The translations under genes and the position numbers were made by a program. The notes below the pieces were generated by a model. That model saw nothing but the letters and a program-made list of their open reading frames with translations, made no database searches and was not told the DNA's origin. Shown here one piece after another: positions 18,640 to 26,337 of a stretch of DNA of 51,605 bases (position 1 is its first letter; every line of letters starts with the position of its first letter). The DNA is from an uncultured Butyrivibrio sp. (GTDB taxonomy: Bacteria > Bacillota > Clostridia > Lachnospirales > Lachnospiraceae). Location: NCBI GenBank assembly GCA_945928575.1, contig CAMENP010000017.1, positions 1 through 51,605 on the forward strand. The letters are read 5' to 3'.

Positions 18640-19329
18640 TTATTTCCTTTTGATTCTGTGATATTGCGGAGATATTGAAATATCATTAACATTGATTCCG
18701 GCAGGTTCACTTACGGCCCATACAACCGCATCTGCCACATCTTCCGGTCTGAGACTGCATCCGTAATCCGGGTCTGCCGTAAAATCGGCATTGCGGTACA
18801 GGCCGGTGTCGGTCATATCCGGATGAAGTGTCACCACGCGGATGCCGTGTTTGCGCACTTCCGCAAAAAGACTCTCGGAGAAAGATGTAAGGCCGGCCTT
18901 GCTGGCAGCATAAGCGGCCCCGTGGGTGTTTGGAGTTCTCTTTGCTGTAGCGCTTGATATGTTGATGATCGTACCGTGATTTTTCTTAAGGCGGTTGATC
19001 ATCAGTGAGCATATTATCATCGGAGCTTCGAGGTTTACGGAAACGATTTCGTGAATCATGGCAGCCGTTAGATTTTCGTGAAGCCCGTAATAAGCTGCAC
19101 CTGCATTATTGATCAATATGTCAAAATCATATTCTTTACATAATTGCCTGATACAAAGTGTCAGGGCAGATGTATCCGTTATATCTATGGATATTTCCCT
19201 GAAAAGCGGGGATGAATATCCGGATGTGCTTCTGGACAAACCTACCACATTGATGTCATGCCGATTCAATGCTTTGGCTGTGGCAAGTCCGATTCCGCCC
19301 GATGTGCCGGTAATAAGAGCTGTCTGCAT
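18640..19329 (-). CDS. Short-chain dehydrogenase/reductase (SDR)
   Basis: A 229-residue classical SDR oxidoreductase. The nucleotide-binding TGTSGGIG motif is at residues 8-15, NNAGA near residue 75, the catalytic Ser in ISSATAK and the active-site AAYAASKAG (Tyr and Lys four apart). Substrate cannot be told. It is the first gene of the minus-strand operon with the unknown protein and the SPL-like radical SAM protein. An AGAGG-like site precedes the ATG and a good promoter lies at 19361-19389. Confidence 0.92.
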   Translation of the reverse strand: MQTALITGTSGGIGLATAKALNRHDINVVGLSRSTSGYSSPLFREISIDITDTSALTLCIRQLCKEYDFDILINNAGAAYYGLHENLTAAMIHEIVSVNLEAPMIICSLMINRLKKNHGTIINISSATAKRTPNTHGAAYAASKAGLTSFSESLFAEVRKHGIRVVTLHPDMTDTGLYRNADFTADPDYGCSLRPEDVADAVVWAVSEPAGINVNDISISPQYHRIKRK

Positions 19330-19360
19330 AATCTGAACCTCTTTTCATAATTCTTATTAC

Positions 19361-19389
19361 AGTATAAATAATATAAGCCCAAAAGTCAA
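19361..19389 (-). promoter_or_regulatory. Promoter of the SDR operon
   Basis: On the minus strand, TTGACT (19389-19384), 17 bases, TATACT (19366-19361). A nearby dyad GAACCG (19392-19397) with CGGTTC (19406-19411) lies just upstream of the -35 box and between the divergent genes, so it may be an operator. Confidence 0.65.
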
Positions 19390-19456
19390 AAGAACCGTTG
19401 ACTGGCGGTTCAAAATAACATATTATTTATTTAGTATGTTTATGGAGGATATGCAA

Positions 19457-20710
19457 GTGGAAGAAGAAGTAAAGACGAATAAGAAAAAAATAATAATTAT
19501 TATGGCAGCGGTCATAGCGGTTGCTGTTGCGGCGGTAGTTATTATGATAGTTATAAGTTTTACCGGAAAGCCTAAGGAACTGACGGCGGATGATCATATG
19601 AAGAATGCAGCGTCTTTTATGGAAGATAAGGAATATGGGAAGGCGATATCGGCCTATAATATGGCGCTTGAGAAGAACCCGGAGCTTTTAGATGCGTACA
19701 TCGGAATTTCCAAGGCTTATGAGGCGGAGAATAATACACAGGGAGTTAAAGAAACGCTTATAAAAGCAATAGATGAAATTGAAGATATTAACTGGAGTGA
19801 TAAGGAAGTACCGGATACGGTTAAGGATATTTATTATAAATATGCGGACATTCTGGTTGCCGACGGCGACAGTGTCATGGCGCAAAGTGTTCTTGCATCG
19901 GGATCGGATATATCGGAAGGCCTTCTTGATAATTATTCCAACCCTGATTTTAAGGTACATAATGATGCACCTGTCCGTTCCGGTGAGAAAACAGTCCTTT
20001 TCGGCATGTATCCCGAAAAACGTGTAGGAGCAGGTGAGCTTACGAAGAGCATAACCGATGCGGAATATGATGACAACGGCGTAGCTGAGGTTAAAGGTAT
20101 TAAATATTTCAGAACCGGAGAAGACGGTAAATACAGTTATTATATAATGAATGATATTACATGGAGAGTTGTCAGCGAAGACAAAGACAAATGTGTTCTT
20201 ATGAGCGAATACGCGATAGACGCGGTGCAGTTTAATGATGAATACACTGATATTGACTGGAATAACAGCTCATTGAGAAACTGGCTTAACAAGACATTTT
20301 ATGATATTGCTTTTAATGATGAACAGAAGAAGGACATGATCAGCATGTCGACCGCATCATCACGTAATCCTGATTATGGTTTTGTATCAGGGGGCGGAGT
20401 AAGCGATATGGTAAGTATTTTTTCGGCGGAGGAATGCAGCGAGGGAGCTAACGGTTTTGCCGGTGACAGAAAGGCCGCAGATAAAGACAGATTATGCAGG
20501 CCTACGGAATTTGCCGCAGACAGGGGTGTGTACACGGATACGGAAGGATATTGCAAATGGTGGCTCAGAACATGTGGTGTTAATATGGCACTTGAGATGT
20601 TTACCAATACAACAGGTGTGTTTGCGTGTGACGGTTATTACGTAATCGGAACTGATATAGGCGTGAGACCGGTAATAACGATATCTGAAGATTCGATGGT
20701 ATCCGAATAG
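19457..20710 (+). CDS. Membrane-anchored TPR/DUF6273 surface protein
   Basis: A 417-residue protein if started at GTG 19457, which has GGAGG with the ideal 8-base spacing; in-frame ATGs at 19436, 19442 and 19451 are before or too close to this site. A short charged N-terminus and one membrane span (about residues 10-34) are followed by a TPR-like helical region (about 48-150, with KAISAYNMALEKNPELLDAY) and a C-terminal DUF6273 domain (ITWRVVSEDKDKCVLMSEYA, WNNSSLRNWLN, WWLRTCG). DUF6273 proteins are common extracellular proteins of clostridia without an assigned activity. Transcription probably ends at the palindrome at 20722-20797. Confidence 0.8.
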   Translation: MEEEVKTNKKKIIIIMAAVIAVAVAAVVIMIVISFTGKPKELTADDHMKNAASFMEDKEYGKAISAYNMALEKNPELLDAYIGISKAYEAENNTQGVKETLIKAIDEIEDINWSDKEVPDTVKDIYYKYADILVADGDSVMAQSVLASGSDISEGLLDNYSNPDFKVHNDAPVRSGEKTVLFGMYPEKRVGAGELTKSITDAEYDDNGVAEVKGIKYFRTGEDGKYSYYIMNDITWRVVSEDKDKCVLMSEYAIDAVQFNDEYTDIDWNNSSLRNWLNKTFYDIAFNDEQKKDMISMSTASSRNPDYGFVSGGGVSDMVSIFSAEECSEGANGFAGDRKAADKDRLCRPTEFAADRGVYTDTEGYCKWWLRTCGVNMALEMFTNTTGVFACDGYYVIGTDIGVRPVITISEDSMVSE

Positions 20711-20721
20711 AATTTTAAAAT

Positions 20722-20797
20722 AAAATCCCGTTGACATATCGAACGTTTGTGCTATAATGAATTTACAAACAAATGTTCGATATGGAGGCGGGATTTT
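20722..20797 (+). promoter_or_regulatory. Promoter, SOS-box-like palindrome and ribosome binding site in one dyad
   Basis: Promoter TTGACA (20731-20736), 16 bases, TATAAT (20753-20758). Around it lies a 76-base dyad: AAAATCCCG (20722-20730) with CGGGATTTT (20789-20797), and a 15-bp arm pair at 20736-20750 and 20769-20783 that matches except for one G-T pair. The arms contain CGAACGTTTGT in the promoter spacer and, on the other strand, CGAACATTTGTTTG, close to the Gram-positive LexA box GAAC-N4-GTTY. The 5-base internal loops are TTGAC and the ribosome binding site GGAGG (20784-20788). The outer stem ends with T residues, so read-through RNA could fold it as a terminator. Confidence 0.7.
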
Positions 20798-22257
20798 TGA
20801 ATATATGTGATAATCTTGATATAATGGATAAGCTTGCTATTCTTTCCGATGCGGCTAAATATGATGTCTCATGCACTTCCAGCGGAACAGAACGCTCTAA
20901 TAACGGACGCGGAATAGGTAATGCTGCAGCCTGCGGTATCTGCCATAGTTTTGCCTCGGACGGCAGATGCATATCGCTTTTGAAGATTCTTATGAGTAAT
21001 GAGTGTATATATGATTGTCGTTATTGTGTTAACAGGGCTTCCAATGATGTTGTCAGGACTTCGTTTACACCTGATGAGATATGTACACTTACCATGGAAT
21101 TTTACAGGAGAAATTACACAGAAGGATTGTTCTTGAGTTCCGGCATTGTGAAGAATCCCACATATACGATGGGACTTTTATATCAGGTTGTATACAGGCT
21201 GAGAACAGAATATAATTTCGGAGGATATATACATGTTAAGGCGATACCCGGTGCCGACAGGGCAGTCATAGAGATGACAGGATGGTATGCCGACCGTATG
21301 AGCGTGAATCTTGAATTACCTACTACGGAGGGACTTAAGAGTCTTGCACCGAATAAGAACAGACATAATATCCTGACTCCGATGAAGCAGATTCAGAACG
21401 GAATAAAGGAGAATGTCCTGAGACTGAATGATAATTCAACGGTATACGGCACAGGCATACCTTTTAAAGAACACGGGTATACCGAAGAATCATTGGCAGG
21501 GAGAGATGCCTTCAGTTATGGAATTACGCGTCCGGGACAGGATAATGCACGATTTGTTCCGGCCGGACAGAGTACACAGATGATAATAGGTGCGACACCG
21601 GAGAATGATTATCAGCTCGTGACCGTTGCGGAAGCATTATATAAGAACTACGGACTTAAGAGAGTGTTTTACTCTGCGTTTGTGAATGTCAATAATGATT
21701 CGTCGCTGCCGTCCACGGAGGCGGGACCTCCTCTTTTGCGGGAACACAGACTTTATCAGGCGGACTGGCTGTTGCGTTTTTATGGATTTAAGGCATCGGA
21801 TCTATTGTCGGAGGACAGGCCTGATTTTAATGTCTTTATTGATCCTAAGTGTGACTGGGCGGTCAGACATCTGGAACAGTTCCCGGTAGAAATTAACAAG
21901 GCCGGTTATTATACACTGCTTAAGGTACCGGGAATCGGCACGAATTCCGCCAGACGCATTGTTAATGCGCGAAAGAGTGCGAGACTTGATTTTGAAGATA
22001 TACGTAAGATGGGCGTGGTTCTTAAGCGCGCAGTCTATTTCATTACATGCTCGGGCAGAATGATGTACCGTGGTATAAGGATGAATGAAGATTTCATAGT
22101 AAGTAATCTTGCGGATGCAGATATGAATATACGCAGGAAGATAGGGAATCTGACATATAAGCAGATTTCGTTTTTTGACGATGATACTTATGCGGATATT
22201 ATGCCGGAAGGGTTCGCGCAGAAGAACTCATACGGTGTTATATCCGGACAGATGTAG
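20797..22257 (+). CDS. Putative DNA modification/repair radical SAM protein with HhH motif
   Basis: A 486-residue protein of the TIGR03916-type family. The start is TTG at 20797: GGAGG is exactly 8 bases upstream, and the resulting N-terminus (MDKLAILSDAAKYDVSCTSSG) matches the family. Upstream ATGs at 20773 and 20782 overlap or precede the ribosome binding site. The radical SAM cluster motif CIYDCRYC gives Cys70, Cys74 and Cys77; further Cys lie just before it (CGIC, GRC). A helix-hairpin-helix DNA-binding motif VPGIGTNSARRIV is at about residues 377-389. The DUF4130 gene begins 9 bases after the stop. The reaction is not established; the DNA motif, partner and SOS-like operator support a DNA lesion role. 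Confidence 0.9.
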   Translation: MNICDNLDIMDKLAILSDAAKYDVSCTSSGTERSNNGRGIGNAAACGICHSFASDGRCISLLKILMSNECIYDCRYCVNRASNDVVRTSFTPDEICTLTMEFYRRNYTEGLFLSSGIVKNPTYTMGLLYQVVYRLRTEYNFGGYIHVKAIPGADRAVIEMTGWYADRMSVNLELPTTEGLKSLAPNKNRHNILTPMKQIQNGIKENVLRLNDNSTVYGTGIPFKEHGYTEESLAGRDAFSYGITRPGQDNARFVPAGQSTQMIIGATPENDYQLVTVAEALYKNYGLKRVFYSAFVNVNNDSSLPSTEAGPPLLREHRLYQADWLLRFYGFKASDLLSEDRPDFNVFIDPKCDWAVRHLEQFPVEINKAGYYTLLKVPGIGTNSARRIVNARKSARLDFEDIRKMGVVLKRAVYFITCSGRMMYRGIRMNEDFIVSNLADADMNIRRKIGNLTYKQISFFDDDTYADIMPEGFAQKNSYGVISGQM

Positions 22258-22266
22258 GTGGTTTTT

Positions 22267-22992
22267 ATGGTAGTATGTTGTTGTGACGGAACGGTCGACG
22301 GAATACTTACGGCTGTGTTTGATGCCTGGGCAGCGGGAGTTAATGACAGCAGGATTAGTATAGGCAAGGGAAATATTGAATGGTTTGCCGATTATATTGA
22401 TGTAGTTACTGACAGCTCCAAAGCATCGCGCGTGGCTGCCAAAGTTATTGACGTCATGGGATATGATGCGTATGAGATGATTTATTTTGCAGCCGTATCC
22501 GGGGCGGATGACCGCGGTGAGGCAATATTTGGGTTTATACGTAAAGGACTTCGGATTGGCAGGAGCATAGTAAGTGATTTGCATGATAAATACGTTATGC
22601 GTGTGTTTGAACTGCACAGATCGAGTCAGAGAGAATATCAGCATGTAAGAGGTTTTTTAAGATTTCGCGATTACAAAGGATATCTTATCGCAAGAATAGA
22701 GCCGAAGAATAATATTTGTGAGATACTGATGCAGTTTTTTGAGGACAGACTGAAGCAGGAACGTTTTATGATAATCGATGTCATAAGAGGTGTTGCCGGC
22801 GTTTATGACGGTAATGCAGGTTACATGACAGGTATAGATGATGATATGCTTGCCGGAATAAGGAATATGGAGATAACAGACGAATTCGGGAGCTTGTGGA
22901 ATGTTTTTGAAGATAACATCGCAATTAAACCGAGATATAATCCCAAACTGCAGCAACAGAATCTTCCGCTGAGATTCAGGAAATATATGTAA
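22267..22992 (+). CDS. DUF4130 / TIGR03915-type putative DNA repair partner
   Basis: A 241-residue protein usually encoded next to the radical SAM-HhH protein. Family-like features are the N-terminal DGTVDGILTAVFDAW and a C-terminal half with RFRDYKGYLIARIEPKNNI and DVIRGVAGVYDG; it ends in PLRFRKYM. The start at ATG 22267 follows GGTGG by 5-6 bases; a GTG at 22258 would put three residues in front but has no ribosome binding site. Some relatives of this domain are fused to uracil-DNA-glycosylase-like proteins (family knowledge, from memory), which supports a base-repair function. Co-transcribed with the upstream gene. Confidence 0.85.
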   Translation: MVVCCCDGTVDGILTAVFDAWAAGVNDSRISIGKGNIEWFADYIDVVTDSSKASRVAAKVIDVMGYDAYEMIYFAAVSGADDRGEAIFGFIRKGLRIGRSIVSDLHDKYVMRVFELHRSSQREYQHVRGFLRFRDYKGYLIARIEPKNNICEILMQFFEDRLKQERFMIIDVIRGVAGVYDGNAGYMTGIDDDMLAGIRNMEITDEFGSLWNVFEDNIAIKPRYNPKLQQQNLPLRFRKYM

Positions 22993-22998
22993 TAACAG

Positions 22999-23027
22999 TT
23001 GAAAGTTGCCGCATAATACGATATAAT
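22999..23027 (+). promoter_or_regulatory. Promoter of the FAD-dependent dehydrogenase gene
   Basis: TTGAAA (22999-23004), 17 bases, TATAAT (23022-23027), 56 bases before the ATG at 23083. Confidence 0.75.
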
Positions 23028-23082
23028 TATGTACTTGGGTGATTACAGGATTGGGGATTTTGTGCAACAGGAGGTATAATAT

Positions 23083-24480
23083 ATGAGTAAATATGACGTT
23101 ATAATAATAGGAGCAGGACCCGGCGGAATTTTTACCGCTTATGAGCTTATCAATAATAAGCCTGACTGCCGTATAGCGGTATTTGAAGCCGGACATCCTC
23201 TGGCAAAGAGAAAGTGCCCGATCGACGGTGTCAAGGTTAAGAATTGTATCCATTGCAAGAGCTGTTCGATCATGAGTGGATTCGGTGGAGCCGGAGCTTT
23301 TTCTGACGGTAAATATAATATAACAAATGACTTTGGCGGAACATTATATGAATATATCGGAAGACAGAAGGCGCTTGAACTCATGCGTTATGTAGATGAT
23401 ATTAATATGAAGTTCGGAGGAGAGGGAACAAGACTTTTCTCAACTGCAGGAACCAAGTTCAAGAAAATCTGCATGCAGAATAAGTTAAAGCTTTTGGATG
23501 CATCTGTACGCCATCTCGGAACAGATATTAATTATGTTGTCCTTGATAACATATATCATGAACTCAAGGACAAAATAGATTTCTATTTCGACACGCCGGT
23601 ACAGTCGATCAAGGTGCTTGACAACGGATTTGAAGTAATATGTGAAGATGACAAGGTTTATGAGTGTGATAAATGCGTGGTTTCCGTAGGTCGAAGCGGA
23701 AGTAAGTGGATGGAACATGTATGTCAGGAACTTGATATACCGACGAAGTCCAACCGTGTTGACATAGGTGTACGTGTCGAACTCCCTGCAGTTATATTTT
23801 CACATCTCACGGATGAACTTTATGAGAGCAAGATAGTATATCGTACACAGCAGTTTGAGGATAATGTAAGAACATTCTGTATGAATCCTAAGGGAATAGT
23901 TGTTAATGAGAACACCAACGGAATAATTACGGTTAACGGACACAGCTATGAAGGAGAGGACAAGCAGACAGAGAATACCAATTTTGCATTGCTTGTTGCC
24001 AAGCATTTCTCAGAGCCGTTCAAGGACAGTAACGGATATGGAGAAAGTATAGCGAAACTTTCAAATATGCTCGGAGGCGGTGTAATTGTACAGCGTTTCG
24101 GAGACCTTATAAGAGGAAGAAGAAGTAATGTCAAGAGAATGGAGGAGGGACTGGTAAGACCTACATTATCGGCTACACCGGGTGATCTGAGCCTTGTTCT
24201 TCCTAAGCGTATACTTGATGGTATTATCGAGATGATATATGCACTTGATAAGATTGCACCGGGTACGGCGAATGACGATACGCTTCTTTATGGCGTTGAA
24301 GTCAAGTTCTATAATATGGAAGTTGAACTTAATGAACATCTTGAATGCAAATATGACGGTATGTATATAATAGGTGATGGCAGTGGCGTGACACATTCAC
24401 TTTCACATGCATCGGCGAGTGGTATATATGTAGCAAGAGATATTTGCGGAATGCATGATTCGGAGAATCCAATTGACTAA
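23083..24480 (+). CDS. Uncharacterised FAD-dependent dehydrogenase (COG2509-like)
   Basis: A 465-residue flavoprotein with the FAD-binding DVIIIGAGPGGIFTAYEL at the N-terminus and IIGDGSGVTHSLSHASASG near the C-terminus, the layout of the COG2509 family of FAD-dependent dehydrogenases. A Cys cluster KRKCP ... KNCIHCKSCSIMSGFGGAG at about residues 45-68 is typical of the family and might bind a metal cluster or be redox active. The substrate is unknown. AGGAGGT is upstream. The 3' end overlaps the next gene by a few codons. Confidence 0.87.
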   Translation: MSKYDVIIIGAGPGGIFTAYELINNKPDCRIAVFEAGHPLAKRKCPIDGVKVKNCIHCKSCSIMSGFGGAGAFSDGKYNITNDFGGTLYEYIGRQKALELMRYVDDINMKFGGEGTRLFSTAGTKFKKICMQNKLKLLDASVRHLGTDINYVVLDNIYHELKDKIDFYFDTPVQSIKVLDNGFEVICEDDKVYECDKCVVSVGRSGSKWMEHVCQELDIPTKSNRVDIGVRVELPAVIFSHLTDELYESKIVYRTQQFEDNVRTFCMNPKGIVVNENTNGIITVNGHSYEGEDKQTENTNFALLVAKHFSEPFKDSNGYGESIAKLSNMLGGGVIVQRFGDLIRGRRSNVKRMEEGLVRPTLSATPGDLSLVLPKRILDGIIEMIYALDKIAPGTANDDTLLYGVEVKFYNMEVELNEHLECKYDGMYIIGDGSGVTHSLSHASASGIYVARDICGMHDSENPID

Positions 24481-24925
24481 AGAACAGATAATAACCACGG
24501 CGGCGGCATTAGCTGCCGCTGTTTTAATCTTAACAATAATATTTATAATCAGACGCGCCCTCAGACACAGAAAGCTCTCCATAGATGATATGGAAGGACA
24601 TGAGTTTGAAAATTTTTGCGCGAAAATGCTTGCCCAGGATGGTTTTGATGAGGTTATCACGACGAAGGCTAGCAGGGATTTTGGGGCGGATATATTGGCA
24701 AGCAGGGATGGCGTGACATATGCAATACAATGCAAGTGCTATTCTGACATGGTTGGCATTAAGTCCGTACAGGAAGTATATGCGGCCAAAGACTTCTATG
24801 ACCGGATGGTCGGAGTGGTTATGACTAACAGTTATTTTACGGCACCGGCAAAGGAAGCGGCGGATAAGCTGAAAGTTCTTATGTGGGACAGAGATTATAT
24901 CGCGGACAGAGGATATACAGAATGA
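24473..24925 (+). CDS. Membrane-tethered restriction-endonuclease-fold (Mrr-like) protein
   Basis: About 150 residues. The TTG at 24473 is preferred because GGAG lies 7 bases upstream; an in-frame ATG at 24455 has a poorer site and overlaps the flavoprotein gene further. One N-terminal span (about residues 6-26) and a basic stretch (RRALRHRK) precede a Mrr_cat-type nuclease fold: GHEFENFCAKML, then the active-site pattern DFGADILASRDGVTYAIQCK (Asp ... Gln-x-Lys). This family cleaves (often modified) DNA, but membrane-anchored members have no clear role. It overlaps the end of the flavoprotein gene and shares ATGA with the MATE gene. Confidence 0.8.
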   Translation: MTKEQIITTAAALAAAVLILTIIFIIRRALRHRKLSIDDMEGHEFENFCAKMLAQDGFDEVITTKASRDFGADILASRDGVTYAIQCKCYSDMVGIKSVQEVYAAKDFYDRMVGVVMTNSYFTAPAKEAADKLKVLMWDRDYIADRGYTE

Positions 24926-26238
24926 ATAAGAAAGAAATAACAAAGCAATTTACAAAATATGTATCACAAAATATATTAGGAATGATTGGAATATCATTAT
25001 ATATACTGGCGGATACTTTCTTTATTTCAAAAGCAGTCGGAGCGGACGGTATCACAGCACTTAATCTGGTACTGCCACTATATAATTTTATATTTGCGCT
25101 GGGACTTATGATAGGTGTCGGAGCGGCAATCAGATATTCGGTAGCTGTAAGCCACGGAAGAAGTGAAGGCAGGAGCCTTTTCATGAATTCGATAGAATGT
25201 GGCATTATTATAGGAATTATATTCGCGGTTGCCGGAGTAACAATTCCAGATAAGATAATAGGACTGCTTGGCGGAGATGATACAATTATTGCCGTGGGAA
25301 AAGGATATACAAGGATTTTTATGTCATTTGCTCCTTTTTTTATCTGTAATCATATCTGTAACGCATTTGTCAGAAATGATAACAGACCCGGACTTGCAAT
25401 GCTTGCCACGCTTTTGAGCAGTTTGTTCAATATTATATTTGACTATGTTCTTATGTTCCCTTGCGGACTTGGAATGGAAGGCGCGGCGCTTGCTACGGCA
25501 TTCTCTCCGGTTGTCGGAATAGGAATATGCATGACACATCTTCTCGGACACAGGAGTGCGATTTCATTAAGACCGGTAAAACCATCTGTCAAAAAGATGT
25601 TTTATTCATGCCAGGTTGGTGTGTCAGCATTTGTTGGGGAAATGTCTTCCGGTGTCATAACGGTTGTATTTAATTATATCATACTGGGCCTGGCAGGCAA
25701 TTCTGGTGTTGCGGCATATGGAATTATAGCCAATACGGCACTTGTTGCGGTTGCTACGTTGAATGGTGTGGCGCAGGGTTCGCAGCCGCTTTTAAGTTCA
25801 TGCTACGGACGCGGTGAGACAGAGAATGTACACAGACTTGTGAGATTAGCTATGACAACAGCAGTCGTAATCGGTGCCGTTATATATGCCTGCGCTGCAT
25901 TTTTTGCACCACAGATTGCAAGCATATTTAACAGGGATAATGATGCAGAACTTACCCGGATGGCGGTAAACGGAATGCATATATATTTTGCGGGATTCAT
26001 ATTTGCGGGAATTAATATAGTCGGAAGTAATATTTTCAGTTCCGTGGAGAAGGCCAGACTGGCATTTATTACATCGCTTATGAGAGGATTCATTGTTATA
26101 ATCGCATGTGCTTTTATCTTATCGGCGATAGCAGGGATGACAGGTGTATGGAGCGCATATCCGGTATCGGAGGCGATAACGGCTGTTGTCAGTGTGGCTG
26201 GAGTGATCGGAATATTAAGGAACCGCCAAAGTTCATAA
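24922..26238 (+). CDS. MATE family efflux transporter
   Basis: A 438-residue multidrug and toxin extrusion type transporter with about twelve spans in two similar halves, using an ion gradient to export small molecules. MATE-like features: FKFVSQNI-type start (KYVSQNILGMIGISLYIL), the half-1 segment FNIIFDYVLMFPCGLGMEGAA, and the half-2 loop VAQGSQPLLSSCYGRGE. The start at 24922 overlaps the previous stop (ATGA) and follows GAGG by about 9 bases; an upstream in-frame ATG lies inside the Mrr-like gene. Substrate unknown. Confidence 0.93.
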   Translation: MNKKEITKQFTKYVSQNILGMIGISLYILADTFFISKAVGADGITALNLVLPLYNFIFALGLMIGVGAAIRYSVAVSHGRSEGRSLFMNSIECGIIIGIIFAVAGVTIPDKIIGLLGGDDTIIAVGKGYTRIFMSFAPFFICNHICNAFVRNDNRPGLAMLATLLSSLFNIIFDYVLMFPCGLGMEGAALATAFSPVVGIGICMTHLLGHRSAISLRPVKPSVKKMFYSCQVGVSAFVGEMSSGVITVVFNYIILGLAGNSGVAAYGIIANTALVAVATLNGVAQGSQPLLSSCYGRGETENVHRLVRLAMTTAVVIGAVIYACAAFFAPQIASIFNRDNDAELTRMAVNGMHIYFAGFIFAGINIVGSNIFSSVEKARLAFITSLMRGFIVIIACAFILSAIAGMTGVWSAYPVSEAITAVVSVAGVIGILRNRQSS

Positions 26239-26337
26239 AAAAACAACATGTTTTCTAAGAAATCTTATATTTAAAGATAATGAATGCAATGATAGAATTA
26301 TTTACGAAGATAAATCTTAACATTAAGGAGAATGAAG

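Noticed and set aside
26239-26337. Catabolite or LacI-type operator ahead of the amylase
   Set aside because: No palindrome with the expected core was found; the short ACATGT element is too small.
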